Shown here: in pieces, positions 34,306 to 43,324 of the stretch
Position numbering within the stretch: position 1 is the first letter of the stretch
Layout of the letters: each line of letters begins with the position of its first letter
From: Desulfosporosinus sp. OT
Lineage (GTDB): Bacteria > Bacillota > Desulfitobacteriia > Desulfitobacteriales > Desulfitobacteriaceae
Assembly: GCF_000224515.1 (NCBI RefSeq)
Contig: NZ_AGAF01000116.1
Location: 1 to 48,707, forward strand
Reading direction: 5' to 3'
Length of the DNA stretch: 48,707 bases
Notes under the pieces: generated by a model
The model's database searches: none
The model's input: only the letters and a program-made list of their open reading frames with translations
Told to the model about the DNA's origin: nothing
Made by a program: the position numbers and the translations under genes

Positions 34306-35433
34306 TTATAGTTCACTTAACGGCAACAATATCTCCACTCGAACCCCTCGATCCCTCCGATTCATAGCGACTATCTTCCCTCCATGCAGATCAAGGATAC
34401 GATGCACAACGGATAACCCTAATCCAGTCCCTTTTTCCTTGGTCGTAAAAAACGGGTCATAAATATAGGGCATGATGTCTGGCGAAATACCCGGTCCCTC
34501 GTCGCTCACGGCGAAACCAACAAAGCCATCCCGTTTAACCCCCTCGAGTTGAATAACACCACCTTCTCTCTGGGCATCGATGGCATTGAGTATGATATTC
34601 AGGATTACTTGCTTCATTTGATCCGGATCAAATTCAACTTCTTGCTTGTCCACTTGACCTCTCACCTGCTTCAAGACAATGCCGTGCTGCCTTAAGGCAG
34701 GATTGAGCAGATTAACACCTTCGTCCAAGAGTTTTCCCAAGGACATTCGTTTACGTGCTAATTCCTTCGGACGGGCAAAAGAAAGAAAATCGCTCACCAA
34801 GCGATTTAGCCGTTCGCACTCTTCCAGAAGCACTCGGCAATATTCTGAAACAACCCCATCCTCGACTTTCTCTTGAGCCAGGAGTTGAATGCTCACCTTC
34901 ATGATGCCTAAAGGATTGCGTATTTCATGAGCCAACCCAGAACTCATATGCCCCAAAGCCGTTAGGCGTTCTGTTTGTCGGATCTCCTCTTCCAAGCGTT
35001 CACGCTCCAGACCTTCTTGCTTTAACTTCTCCACCAATTCCTTTTGGACAGTTAAAGCGATTTGATATTTGCGTTTTGCCCTCCGCTCCTGCCCAGTTAG
35101 AAATCCTGTCAACCAGCCAATCACGTTGATCAAGCCAATTTCTACCCATTGAGTATAGATGGCAGATGGGTTCATGGCATGGAAATGGGTCATAAACGGT
35201 AAGATGAGAAGCGTAATGACCAAGCCGGATAGGATCCCCCCAGCAGGACCAAAGCGCATGGCAGCATAAATCACTGGAAGGTAGTACGCGAATTGCAAAA
35301 GGATGTGGTAATTCATTTCATAATGGTAATTTGTGTAGTGAACAGCCGTTAAAATGGCCATGACAAGCCCGATCGCGATGAGGTCAAAGAGCGTGCGGGC
35401 TTGATTTTGATCAGGAAATTCATGTTTCAACAA
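34306..35433 (-). CDS. NtrB/ZraS-type membrane sensor histidine kinase
   Basis: 375 aa. The N-terminal 110 residues form about four membrane segments. After a coiled coil (KELVEKLKQEGLERERLEE) comes the H-box GHMSSGLAHEIRNPLG near residue 168, then NIILNAIDAQ (N-box), DEGPGISPDI and GTGLGLSVVHRI (G boxes). It should phosphorylate the NtrC-type regulator encoded 13 bp upstream. The start is TTG after AGGAGGCCCGTTTG. The signal is not clear from sequence; the divergent target operon suggests metal or redox state. Confidence 0.93.
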   Translation of the reverse strand: MLKHEFPDQNQARTLFDLIAIGLVMAILTAVHYTNYHYEMNYHILLQFAYYLPVIYAAMRFGPAGGILSGLVITLLILPFMTHFHAMNPSAIYTQWVEIGLINVIGWLTGFLTGQERRAKRKYQIALTVQKELVEKLKQEGLERERLEEEIRQTERLTALGHMSSGLAHEIRNPLGIMKVSIQLLAQEKVEDGVVSEYCRVLLEECERLNRLVSDFLSFARPKELARKRMSLGKLLDEGVNLLNPALRQHGIVLKQVRGQVDKQEVEFDPDQMKQVILNIILNAIDAQREGGVIQLEGVKRDGFVGFAVSDEGPGISPDIMPYIYDPFFTTKEKGTGLGLSVVHRILDLHGGKIVAMNRRDRGVRVEILLPLSEL

Positions 35434-35446
35434 ACGGGCCTCCTCT

Positions 35447-36805
35447 CTACATACCCCAGTGAGGATCTATTCCGTATTTTTCTAAACGGTATAAAAAGGC
35501 ATGCCTAGAAAGGCCTAACTGTTTTGCCGCCTGACTTTGGTTTCCCCCCGTGTGTTCCATAGCCTGCTGGAGAAACGATTTCTCAAACTCTTCGAGGGAA
35601 ATCCCTTCTGTTGGCAGCACAAAACCTCCGATGTTCTTCTCCAATTTTGGTGGAATACCCAAGAAGGGCAAACTATCCATCTCAATCTCTGCCCCTTGAG
35701 AAATAATTACCATACGTTCTACGACATTTTCTAGTTCGCGCACATTTCCCGGCCAAGTATAGGCCTTAAGTTGAGATAGGACTCCTGGACCAAGAGTTTT
35801 GCTTCCACCATAGGTCCTAAGTTTTTCCAAGAAATGTTCAGTCAGCTCAGAAATATCCTCTCGACGTTCCCGTAAAGGAGGCACGAAAATTGGAAAAACA
35901 TTGAGCCGATAATATAAATCCTCTCGAAAGCGTCCTTCTTGAGCCTCCTTAAGTAAGTCTCGATTCGTTGCCGCGATGATCCTTACATCAACCTTAATGG
36001 TTTTTTCTCCGCCAACTCGTTCGAACGTCCGCTCCTGGAGTACCCGCAACAGTTTGGCTTGAACATTAAATGACAACTCGCCAATTTCATCAAGGAAGAG
36101 CGTCCCCCCATCCGCTAATTCAAATCGTCCTGTTTTTCGGGCGTGGGCCCCTGTAAACGAACCTTTCTCATGTCCAAACAATTCACTTTCCAATAGGGTC
36201 TCTGTCAGTGCTGCACAATTCACCCGGATATAAGGTCCATCAACGCATGGGCTTAAGGTATGAATGGCATGAGCCACCAGTTCCTTTCCTGTGCCCGACT
36301 CCCCATGAATAAGGACCGTTGCTGGCGTTGGAGCAACTCGTTCAACCAAATGTTTAACAGCTTGCATCGTCTCGCTGTTACCTACTAGTTGCCAACCACC
36401 GTTCTGAACCTCCCCTTTCAAATAGTCCACCTGCTCGCGCAAGCTTTCCACTTCAAAGGCCTTAGCCACTGTGATCAACAGTTCATCTATATCAAAAGGT
36501 TTCATCAAATAATCCTGAGCTCCAGCCTTCATGGCTTCAACTGCTGTGGAGGTACTTCCGTGGGCAGTCATCATGACCATCAGTAAATCCGGATATCGCT
36601 CTTTCAATCTGGGCAACAGACTTAAGCCGTCCATCTTCGGCATTTTTAAATCCACAAGGACAAGATCAGGACGCTCCGCCAAAGCCCGATCTAAGGCGAG
36701 TTGTCCATCCTCCACCGTTTCCACTTCGTAACCAGCTTTTGTTAAGGCCCGTTCTAGAACCCAGCGCATATTAGCCTCATCATCAGCCACTAAAATCCGA
36801 CGCAC
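35447..36805 (-). CDS. NtrC-type sigma-54-dependent response regulator
   Basis: About 452 aa. It has a receiver domain (VADDEANMR; Asp in [12 protein letters not shown]), an AAA+ sigma-54 activator domain with Walker [15 protein letters not shown] for sigma-54 contact and [13 protein letters not shown], and a Fis-type DNA-binding end ([20 protein letters not shown]). The GTG at 36805 has AAAGGA 10 bases upstream; the ATG at 36829 lacks a site. It is divergent from a gene with a clear sigma-54 promoter (37172-37187) and a 17 bp inverted repeat (36966-37005), so that operon is its likely target. Confidence 0.95.
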   Translation of the reverse strand: MRRILVADDEANMRWVLERALTKAGYEVETVEDGQLALDRALAERPDLVLVDLKMPKMDGLSLLPRLKERYPDLLMVMMTAHGSTSTAVEAMKAGAQDYLMKPFDIDELLITVAKAFEVESLREQVDYLKGEVQNGGWQLVGNSETMQAVKHLVERVAPTPATVLIHGESGTGKELVAHAIHTLSPCVDGPYIRVNCAALTETLLESELFGHEKGSFTGAHARKTGRFELADGGTLFLDEIGELSFNVQAKLLRVLQERTFERVGGEKTIKVDVRIIAATNRDLLKEAQEGRFREDLYYRLNVFPIFVPPLRERREDISELTEHFLEKLRTYGGSKTLGPGVLSQLKAYTWPGNVRELENVVERMVIISQGAEIEMDSLPFLGIPPKLEKNIGGFVLPTEGISLEEFEKSFLQQAMEHTGGNQSQAAKQLGLSRHAFLYRLEKYGIDPHWGM

Positions 36806-36965
36806 TCTCTCCACTTCCTTTAAAATCATTACTATATTAAGGGTGTCCTTCTTTAGCCCTGGCTTAACTCCGAAAGTGGCTAGTCAACGCCAGCAGCAAC
36901 AACCCGTAGAATTTAATCTTACTGAATGCTTAATAGTCTTTTAATAGTATGTAGCTAAGATGCCA

Positions 36966-37005
36966 GTGTTGGATAAGACACACTACACTGTGTTTTATCC
37001 AACAC
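36966..37005. promoter_or_regulatory. 17 bp inverted repeat, candidate enhancer site for the NtrC-type regulator
   Basis: Arms 36966-36982 and 36989-37005 (GTGTTGGATAA at the outer end) are complementary except one G-T pair, with a 6-base spacer. It ends 167 bp before the sigma-54 promoter. No T run follows, so it is not a terminator. Confidence 0.75.
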
Positions 37006-37171
37006 CAATGCTAATTATCCATCTAGTTCTTAAGACTTTATAGTTTCTTTCATGTTTATTAATGACTAAGAAAAATCTTTTGTAACTTACTTTAAAGTGT
37101 TACTAAATCTAGCCTGGAGCAGTTTCTAGATCCTGTTACTATTGAATCATATTCATAAACAAAGCGCAACT

Positions 37172-37187
37172 TGGCATCACTTTTGCA
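37172..37187 (+). promoter_or_regulatory. Sigma-54 (-24/-12) promoter
   Basis: TGGCATCACTTTTGCA has GG at 37173-37174 and GC at 37185-37186, exactly the 10 bp gap of the consensus TGGCAC-N5-TTGCA. Transcription would start near 37198, about 30 bp before the ATG. Confidence 0.88.
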
Positions 37188-37226
37188 GTAAGATTGTCCG
37201 TCAATATTTTTAAGGGAGCGTGTACC

Positions 37227-37814
37227 ATGAATTACCTAACAAAACCAATGAAGAAAATCCTTTTTTCCCTATCCCTATTACTCTTAACTCTCTTGTTTGC
37301 CACTAATACTCTAGCTACATCTGGCGAACTTGAACAAGACGCTGGACCCTATCATGTAACTATGCAGACCAATCCGGAAAACCTTATGGTCAACCAAGCT
37401 GGAACCATGACAATAATATTAAAAGATAAGGCCACCGGGCAACCCGTGACAGGCGCCAAAGTAATGATGAGCAAATCAACAATGTTGTCCAGTAGCACTG
37501 GTGATAGCGGCATGGCTGGCATGAACATGTCTTCCAGCATGGATAAACAAGAGGGTACAGCCATGCAGGAGCAATCCTCAATGGGTGGCATGGCTATGGA
37601 CCCTGGTTCCTACATGGTGGAAGGAATGATGTTTAACCAACCTGGACAATGGAACCAATCGATGACTATCACTTCGTCTTTGGGCGAAAGCACTGTCAAT
37701 TTTCCTATTACTATCGGTAAATCTGGACCTAACCTAGTCTTAATTGGTAGTGTCGCCGGTGTTGTCGTAATTGTCGGGCTTGTTGCAGCACTATTGAAAC
37801 GAAAGAAAAACTAG
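37227..37814 (+). CDS. Met-rich extracytoplasmic FixH/YtkA-like membrane protein
   Basis: 195 aa from the ATG at 37227, behind AAGGGAGCGTGTACC; an upstream in-frame start at 37194 lies at the promoter. A signal peptide (ILFSLSLLLLTLLFATNTLA) precedes a beta-sandwich domain (GPYHVTMQTNPENLMVNQAG; KDKATGQPVTGAKVMM) of the FixH/YtkA kind. Residues about 85-145 carry many Met (GMAGMNMSSSM, SSMGGMAMD, VEGMMF), a pattern of Cu(I)/Ag(I) ligands. A C-terminal membrane helix ends in KRKKN. First gene of the sigma-54-driven operon with the FixG-like protein 20 bp downstream. Confidence 0.8.
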   Translation: MNYLTKPMKKILFSLSLLLLTLLFATNTLATSGELEQDAGPYHVTMQTNPENLMVNQAGTMTIILKDKATGQPVTGAKVMMSKSTMLSSSTGDSGMAGMNMSSSMDKQEGTAMQEQSSMGGMAMDPGSYMVEGMMFNQPGQWNQSMTITSSLGESTVNFPITIGKSGPNLVLIGSVAGVVVIVGLVAALLKRKKN

Positions 37815-37833
37815 GAAAGTAGAGGCCATCAAT

Positions 37834-39186
37834 ATGTCTACTAAAAAGCAACCACTAAACCTCCTTAATTACTCATGGCTCAAACGTTTTCTGAAAAGCT
37901 CTTTATTCCCCAGGGTATTCCAATGGATTACCGTTTTAGTTTTTGCGGTTATCATGGTTGAAACCTTAGCAGGACCCTCAGTTGCCCATGATAACTTTGG
38001 CACAGCCGCAACCTGGGTTCTTTGGTGGCCATTAATCCCTTTTTTCTTCTTTCTCCTCGGTCGGTTTTGGTGTGGGATTTGTCCATTTGCCTGGGTGAGC
38101 GATCTAACTCAAAAATTATTTGGAGCCAATCTCAAGGTTCCCAACTTTATCCGTAAAAACGGTCTCTGGATCATCGATATTACCTTTATCTTTATCACCT
38201 GGTCTGATCACGTTTGGGGAATCGTTGAATCTCCCCGAGGATCTGGAACCCTCCTCTTACTCATCTTAGGTGGGGTTATGGTCACTGCGCTACTCTTCGA
38301 ACGCCGTACTTGGTGTCGGTATCTCTGTTTTCTAGGTAGTTTGTCCGGCAACTATTCCCGCGCAGGTATGTTAGAACTCCGAGCAGACAAAGCCACTTGT
38401 AAAACCTGCAAAACAAGAGATTGCTATAAAGGCAATGACAAAGTACCCGGTTGTCCGATGTTTGAATTTCCGATGGCCATGGAAAACAACGCCAACTGTA
38501 ATCTCTGCGGTAACTGTATCAAAAGCTGTCCCCATGACTCAATTCGCCTAACCCCCCGTATCCCTACCAGTGAATTCTGGTCCATGACCAGAGCCCGTTT
38601 TGAAGAATCGTTCTTAGCGATTGTCATCGTAGGAATTGTTTTTGTTCAAAACGTCACGATGTTAGACTTTTATCCCTCCTTCTTAAAGTGGGTGGAACAA
38701 ACATTAGGTATCGCTAATCAAGACGTTGCCTTTACAATTCTCTTTATTTTAGCGATGGCGACACCTGTATTGCTACTTTTCGCGGCTACTGCAGTTTCTA
38801 AACGTTTCACAGGTGAGACTTTACGTAATGCCTTTGCGCGTTTTGGATATGCCGTCATTCCACTGGACCTCGCTTCTCACATGGCCCACAACTTGTTCCA
38901 TCTTCTGGCTGAAGGGAAGTCAATCTACTACACCTTCATGGGACTCTTGGGGACGCATCTTGAGGGACCGACTGACTTCGTTTCCGATCCAACGATTCAA
39001 ATTATGCAATACCTCTTAGTTATCGCTGGAACTCTCGGTTCTCTTTACACTGCCTACAGAATTGCTAAAAAGAACTATGGTGTGAGTAAAGCCTTGTCCG
39101 TCTCTCTGCCATATTTAATTGTTATCTTGCTCTTCGGTATTTTAAACTTTCTTACCTTTACTGTACGAATGGGAATGCGAATGTAA
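37834..39186 (+). CDS. FixG/NapH-like membrane polyferredoxin
   Basis: 450 aa integral membrane Fe-S protein. Membrane segments carry CysXXXCys motifs (FWCGICPFAW near residue 71; WCRYLCFLGS near 160), and a soluble ferredoxin part has CKTCKTRDCYKG, PGCPMFE and CNLCGNCIKSCP near 190-235. Further helices occur to the end. NapH/CcoG (FixG) proteins pass electrons across the membrane; CcoG reduces Cu(II) to Cu(I) in cbb3 oxidase assembly. The Met-rich FixH-like gene upstream mirrors fixGH, so a metal-reducing role in the extracytoplasmic space is a fair inference. Confidence 0.85.
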   Translation: MSTKKQPLNLLNYSWLKRFLKSSLFPRVFQWITVLVFAVIMVETLAGPSVAHDNFGTAATWVLWWPLIPFFFFLLGRFWCGICPFAWVSDLTQKLFGANLKVPNFIRKNGLWIIDITFIFITWSDHVWGIVESPRGSGTLLLLILGGVMVTALLFERRTWCRYLCFLGSLSGNYSRAGMLELRADKATCKTCKTRDCYKGNDKVPGCPMFEFPMAMENNANCNLCGNCIKSCPHDSIRLTPRIPTSEFWSMTRARFEESFLAIVIVGIVFVQNVTMLDFYPSFLKWVEQTLGIANQDVAFTILFILAMATPVLLLFAATAVSKRFTGETLRNAFARFGYAVIPLDLASHMAHNLFHLLAEGKSIYYTFMGLLGTHLEGPTDFVSDPTIQIMQYLLVIAGTLGSLYTAYRIAKKNYGVSKALSVSLPYLIVILLFGILNFLTFTVRMGMRM

Positions 39187-39374
39187 CTTAAAAAGTTAAT
39201 TTTATTTACCACAATATTCTTCTTTATAAGTTGGTTAAAAAAATGTATAATCATTTTGTTGTTTCTCGATTTAGTTACTATTTAAAGACACTTTGATTAG
39301 GACCTTGTCAAATACCAGTTTTTAATTGAAAAGATCTATTTATCAATTATATTTTTTTCAAGGAGGATATCGAA

Positions 39375-39956
39375 ATGAAAAATAACCGTGAAAATAAGAA
39401 GCAGAAATTTACTCAACAAAAGAAAAGCAAAGCGGGTCTTTTCAGTATTGTCGGCATTGTAGCTGTTATGATTGTTATTGGTTCCTATTTTTTATTTAGC
39501 AATAGCAATAATCCAAGCGCCTCTACTAAGGCCGCTGCAGATACCGGACAAAAAATAGATTATAGCCCGAACGATAACCTAGAGCAAACGGTGATTGCCA
39601 GCAAGGTAGAAAATAGTAAAGAAATTGTAACTACCCTAAGTATGGTAAAAGAAAAGAAGTTCATACGGACAGAATACACGGCCAACGGCAAGACTGTTCC
39701 GTTGACGGCCTTCATCCAACCCGATGGTAAAGTAATGGTGGCTGTAAGCTATTGTGAACCTTGTAAAGGAGATTCCTTTCATATTACTGGAAATCAAATA
39801 ATTTGTAACACTTGTGGAACGACTTGGGATCTCCAGACATTTAAAGGAATAAGCGGCGGCTGCCAAGATTATCCTCCTCAAGCATTGACCTACTCTTTAA
39901 ACGGCGATAACCTTGAGATTCCCCAAGCTGTCCTAGATACCTGGTCACCCAGAGTA
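39375..39956 (+). CDS. DUF2318 Cys-rich membrane-anchored protein
   Basis: 194 aa. A single N-terminal membrane segment (FSIVGIVAVMIVIGSYFLF) anchors an extracytoplasmic domain with YCEPCKGD near residue 123, ICNTCGTTW near 140 and GISGGCQDYPP near 155, the DUF2318 signature. Its Cys pairs suggest metal or Fe-S binding. In Campylobacter p19 loci a DUF2318 protein lies beside FtsX-type permeases, an ABC ATPase and thioredoxins; the same neighbours are here. AAGGAGGATATCGAA precedes the ATG. The stop is TGA near 39957-39959. Confidence 0.85.
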
Positions 39957-40000
39957 TGATCTAAAAACGCTCCTCCTAGCAAATATAATGATTATGCTAT

Positions 40001-40026
40001 AACGCACTCGTTCTTACGAGTGCGTT
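40001..40026. other. Hairpin after the DUF2318 gene
   Basis: A 10 bp perfect stem (40001-40010 with 40017-40026), 6-base loop, no T run on the plus strand. It may be a weak terminator or mRNA-stabilising structure. Confidence 0.5.
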
Positions 40027-40056
40027 CACTCTAATAATTGTAGGATCATGAAAGAT

Positions 40057-40085
40057 TTGCTTTAGCACTACCGCTTACTTATAAT
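40057..40085 (+). promoter_or_regulatory. Sigma-A promoter of the ABC operon
   Basis: TTGCTT (40057-40062) and TATAAT (40080-40085) with an exact 17 bp spacer, 48 bp before the ABC ATPase start. It gives the transporter an own promoter, apart from the sigma-54 one. Confidence 0.75.
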
Positions 40086-40133
40086 AATGTAACGTTCCTA
40101 AATATATCTTGTGATTTGGGAGGAAATAACCAA

Positions 40134-40817
40134 ATGTCTTTAATAAGGGTCTGTGAAGCCACCAAGACCTATCGAGGTGGAGACGGTGTTGTCGAAGCCT
40201 TAAAAAATGTTAATTTAGAGATTGCAGAAGGCGAATTTTTGGCTTTAATGGGTCCGTCAGGTTCTGGGAAAAGCACTTTACTAAGTATTCTTGGAGGATT
40301 AAATCCGCCCACCTCTGGTAAACTCATCATCGACGATATTGATGTTTATGCTTTAGCACCAGAACGATTAGCCGATTTCCGGCACGAATACGTCGGGTTT
40401 GTTTTTCAACAATATCAATTGATTCCCTATCTCACCGCCTTAGAAAACGTCATGCTCCCTCTGGCTATCTCCTCCAGGCCAGGGAAAGAACAACGAGAAA
40501 TGGCTCTGGCCGTTCTGGATAAAGTAGGCTTAACTTCAAAATCCCTGCGTCTTCCCAGTCAATTGTCCGGCGGCGAGCAAAATCGGGTAGCTATTGCTCG
40601 AGCCATCGTTAACCAACCCGCGATTATTTTTGCCGATGAACCTACCGGAAGCCTGGACTCGAAAACGGCAGTAGAACTGTTAGAATTATTCCAAGCCCTT
40701 AATCGCGACGGTCTAACCATCATTATGGTAACTCATAACAAAGAAAACTTAGAATGGGTCTCCCGCACAGTTTATATCCGTGATGGTGTTTTAGCTTCAA
40801 TGCCTCAAGAGACCTAA
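40134..40817 (+). CDS. MacB/LolD-type ABC transporter ATPase
   Basis: 227 aa. Walker A GPSGSGKST near residue 40, Q-loop VFQQYQLIPYLTALENV, signature LSGGEQNR, Walker B IIFADEPTGSLDS, and the H-loop THNKEN are all present. The form is that of the lipoprotein/MacB ATPase subgroup. The ATG at 40134 follows GGGAGGAAATAACCAA. It works with two FtsX-type permeases directly downstream. Such ABC units drive periplasmic conformational work rather than classic import. Confidence 0.95.
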   Translation: MSLIRVCEATKTYRGGDGVVEALKNVNLEIAEGEFLALMGPSGSGKSTLLSILGGLNPPTSGKLIIDDIDVYALAPERLADFRHEYVGFVFQQYQLIPYLTALENVMLPLAISSRPGKEQREMALAVLDKVGLTSKSLRLPSQLSGGEQNRVAIARAIVNQPAIIFADEPTGSLDSKTAVELLELFQALNRDGLTIIMVTHNKENLEWVSRTVYIRDGVLASMPQET

Positions 40818-40829
40818 GGGGGAAACTCA

Positions 40830-41993
40830 ATGCGTTTAACAGATATAGCGTTTCAAAACCTGCGCCGCCGTAAAATGCGCTCCACTTTACTAGTGCTCAG
40901 TGTAATTATTGGGGTTGCTTCAATTATCTTCCTCTTCACGACAACCCAAGCCATGAAAGAAGATGTGGCCAACAAACTGGATCAATTCGGTTCAAATATC
41001 CTTATTCTTCCTGATACTGGACAAGCCCTGACTTTTGGCGGTATAACCGTCGAGGCTCCGACTCAAGTCAAAGCACTCGACATGTCCCTCATTCCACTTA
41101 TGAAAACGATTAAAAACAAGGAAACCTTGGCTACCATTGCCCCCAAGCTTTTAGTCGACACGACTATCAAAGGACAAACCGTTCTATTACTGGGCGTAGA
41201 TTTCCCACAAGAATTACACCTTAAAAAATGGTGGACAGTAAGCGGCCTCACTCAAGACCAAATTCCATCTGCCAACGAAGTTATATTAGGAAGTGACGTG
41301 GCTCGTTCGTTGAGTTTGAGCCTCAACCAAACCATCACGATCAAAGGACAAGATTTTAGAGTAGCAGGAGTCATCCAACCTACAGGTTCTGCAGATAATG
41401 ACCAAGCTGTGTTTATCGACTTGGCTGTACTCCAAAAACTGGCCAACCGGCCAAATGCTATCAGTCTTATAGAAGCCGCTGCTTTTTGTTATTCTTGTCC
41501 CATCGATGAGGTAACCAAACAATTAACCGCTATATTACCTGGCACCCAGGTAACTGCTTTAAGATCCACCCTTGAATCTCGCAATGATACGCTCAATAAG
41601 TTCAACTTATTCGCCAGAAGCGTATCCATTATTCTCTTCCTAGCTAGCAGTCTAGTTATTACTTTGACTATGAAGTCCTCTGTTGAGGAACGGACCCGAG
41701 AGATAGGAATTTTGCGGTCGATCGGTTTCCGCAAACGCCACATTATCCAAATTGTTCTTACTGAAGCAGGTCTTTTAAGTACTTTGGGTGGGCTTTTAGG
41801 TTACCTTCTTGGGATGGGTGCGGCAGTGAACTTTGGATCCGTTTTAGTTAAAGCTCAAGTACCAATCCTTTGGCAATCTAATTTGCTTCTTTATGCCTTA
41901 GGGGCATCTCTCATAATTGGCCTAGTAGCAAGTCTTTATCCAGCTTGGAAAGCAGCAAGACTTGACCCTACTGAATCTTTGCGTTATATATGA
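40830..41993 (+). CDS. FtsX/MacB-type ABC transporter permease 1
   Basis: 387 aa. An N-terminal helix (RSTLLVLSVIIGVASIIFLF) is followed by a large extracytoplasmic MacB_PCD domain (about 45-250) and three C-terminal helices with REIGILRSIGFRKRHI at about 285-300, the FtsX signature. A CYSCP stretch in the extracytoplasmic part (near residue 223) gives a Cys pair, unlike the second permease, and might be oxidised or bind metal. It starts 12 bp after the ATPase gene. Confidence 0.93.
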   Translation: MRLTDIAFQNLRRRKMRSTLLVLSVIIGVASIIFLFTTTQAMKEDVANKLDQFGSNILILPDTGQALTFGGITVEAPTQVKALDMSLIPLMKTIKNKETLATIAPKLLVDTTIKGQTVLLLGVDFPQELHLKKWWTVSGLTQDQIPSANEVILGSDVARSLSLSLNQTITIKGQDFRVAGVIQPTGSADNDQAVFIDLAVLQKLANRPNAISLIEAAAFCYSCPIDEVTKQLTAILPGTQVTALRSTLESRNDTLNKFNLFARSVSIILFLASSLVITLTMKSSVEERTREIGILRSIGFRKRHIIQIVLTEAGLLSTLGGLLGYLLGMGAAVNFGSVLVKAQVPILWQSNLLLYALGASLIIGLVASLYPAWKAARLDPTESLRYI

Positions 41994-42042
41994 TGAGCGA
42001 GGCGCGAGGCGCGAACATCGAGCCTCGTACCTCGAGCTTCGA
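41994..42042. repeat. REP-like GC-rich palindromic element between the two permease genes
   Basis: The 49 bp GAGCGAGGCGCGAGGCGCGA-type sequence, followed by CGAGCCTCGTACCTCGAGCTTCG, is repetitive and self-complementary, and far higher in GC than its neighbours. Such short elements are dispersed in intergenic regions of many bacteria. It separates the stop of permease 1 from the GGAGG of permease 2. Confidence 0.6.
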
Positions 42043-42057
42043 TTTTGGAGGTACTAT

Positions 42058-43194
42058 ATGACACTTACTGACATAGCAATCCAAAACTTACGTCGGCGTA
42101 AAGGGAAAACTGCCTTTTTACTTCTAACCTTCATATTGGTGATTGGCATAACGGTCACTCTGAATACGCTGGCAAAAGGCATGCAAGATAATTTACAAAA
42201 AAGTTTAACCCAATATGGTGCCAACGTCGAAATTACTCCCAAGTCTGAACATTTTACACTCAGCTACGGCGGTCTCTCCATTCCGGGTGTTAATTACGAG
42301 ATTAAAAGCTTGAATAATAACATTTTGGCTAAAATCAAAACGAGCACAAATCTCATGATCAATGGAATCGCCCCAAAAATTATTGGCTCAGCCGTGAGCG
42401 TCAGTAATCATTTTCTGGTCATCGGAGTGGACTTTCCCAGTGAATTAAAGATGAAGCCGTGGTGGCATATTCAAGGACGACAACCCGCTGACGGAGAAGT
42501 CATTATCGGTTCGAACCTTGCTCGTCAAGGAAATCTAGTTGTTGGGAGCACTCTAGAGCTCAACCACCAAACATACCCAGTCGTCGGAGTAATGCAAGAA
42601 ACTGGCGGCTCAGAGGACAACGGTGTTTTTACAAATTTCGATACATCTCGAGCCATTACCGGAATTGATTCTTGGTCCATGATTGAGCTCAACACCTCTG
42701 ACCCAGATAAAACGACGGTCAGCTTAGCTAAACTTTTACCAGAAGCCAACGTCGCCGAAGTATCTCAATTAGTTCAGGGTACCAAAGAAAGTGTTGACCG
42801 CTTTTCAAATTTTTCCTTAATAGTTTCTTCTTTATTAGGGATTATCGGGGTTTTGATTGTATTCGTTACGACGACAGGAAACATCAATGACCGAATTGCC
42901 GAACTTGGGATCCTTCGAGCCATCGGTTTTCGCCGTCGCCATATTCTTTCCATCCTGATCCAAGAAATTTCCTTGGTTAGTCTCTCTGGGGGTGTTCTGG
43001 GATTTTTCTTGGGCTTGCTTACCCCCACTTTACTCGGCCCTATAGCTTTTCAAAAAGCTGTTACTTTTCAATTACACCCCTTAATGGCTTTGCTCTCTAT
43101 AGGCGCTTCGGTCTTAATCGGTATAGTCTCCATTGTCCTTCCAGCTAGACGAGCGATTCTGTTAGATCCTTTAGCAGCACTCTCCTATATCTAA
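42058..43194 (+). CDS. FtsX/MacB-type ABC transporter permease 2
   Basis: 378 aa paralogue of permease 1: N-terminal helix (KTAFLLLTFILVIGITVTL), large extracytoplasmic domain, and RIAELGILRAIGFRRRHI with two further helices. The ATG at 42058 is set by TTTTGGAGGTACTAT; a longer in-frame start at 41962 lies inside permease 1 and the repeat. It lacks the Cys pair of permease 1. Two distinct FtsX permeases with one ATPase is the p19-locus arrangement (Cj1661-1663). Confidence 0.92.
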   Translation: MTLTDIAIQNLRRRKGKTAFLLLTFILVIGITVTLNTLAKGMQDNLQKSLTQYGANVEITPKSEHFTLSYGGLSIPGVNYEIKSLNNNILAKIKTSTNLMINGIAPKIIGSAVSVSNHFLVIGVDFPSELKMKPWWHIQGRQPADGEVIIGSNLARQGNLVVGSTLELNHQTYPVVGVMQETGGSEDNGVFTNFDTSRAITGIDSWSMIELNTSDPDKTTVSLAKLLPEANVAEVSQLVQGTKESVDRFSNFSLIVSSLLGIIGVLIVFVTTTGNINDRIAELGILRAIGFRRRHILSILIQEISLVSLSGGVLGFFLGLLTPTLLGPIAFQKAVTFQLHPLMALLSIGASVLIGIVSIVLPARRAILLDPLAALSYI

Positions 43195-43247
43195 CAGAAC
43201 TAGTCTCCGTAAGGCTTTTATAAGCCTATGGGGACTAGTTCTGTTAG
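43191..43247. other. Very large hairpin at the end of the permease operon
   Basis: An 18 bp stem with one G-T pair (43191-43208 with 43230-43247), with a second inner stem AGGCTT/AAGCCT. It begins in the permease stop codon and has no T run. It could block 3' exonucleases or act as a processing site between the transporter and two-component genes. Confidence 0.75.
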
Positions 43248-43271
43248 CAGTGTACTCCCAATTGTAGATTA

Positions 43272-43301
43272 TTGCCGAAACCTGCCTTTCCCTTATATAA
43301 T
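43272..43301 (+). promoter_or_regulatory. Sigma-A promoter of the two-component genes
   Basis: TTGCCG (43272-43277) and TATAAT (43296-43301) with an 18 bp spacer, 23 bp before the regulator ATG. GAAAGGAGTTGCATA supplies the ribosome site. Confidence 0.7.
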
Positions 43302-43324
43302 GGGTCTTTGAAAGGAGTTGCATA

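Larger units (their letters stand above)
36830..37226. promoter_or_regulatory. Divergent control region of the NtrC-type regulator and the Met-rich operon
   Basis: This 397 bp stretch has no gene. It holds the enhancer-like inverted repeat and the -24/-12 promoter listed separately. The order UAS, about 170 bp of spacer, then sigma-54 promoter is typical of NtrC-activated genes. Confidence 0.8.

Noticed and set aside
36966-37005. Terminator reading of the inverted repeat
   Set aside because: No T run on either side, it lies between divergent genes, and no transcript would end there.
41962-42057. Longer N-terminus for the second permease
   Set aside because: It would start inside permease 1 and cross the GC-rich repeat; the ATG at 42058 has an ideal ribosome site and a normal N-terminus.
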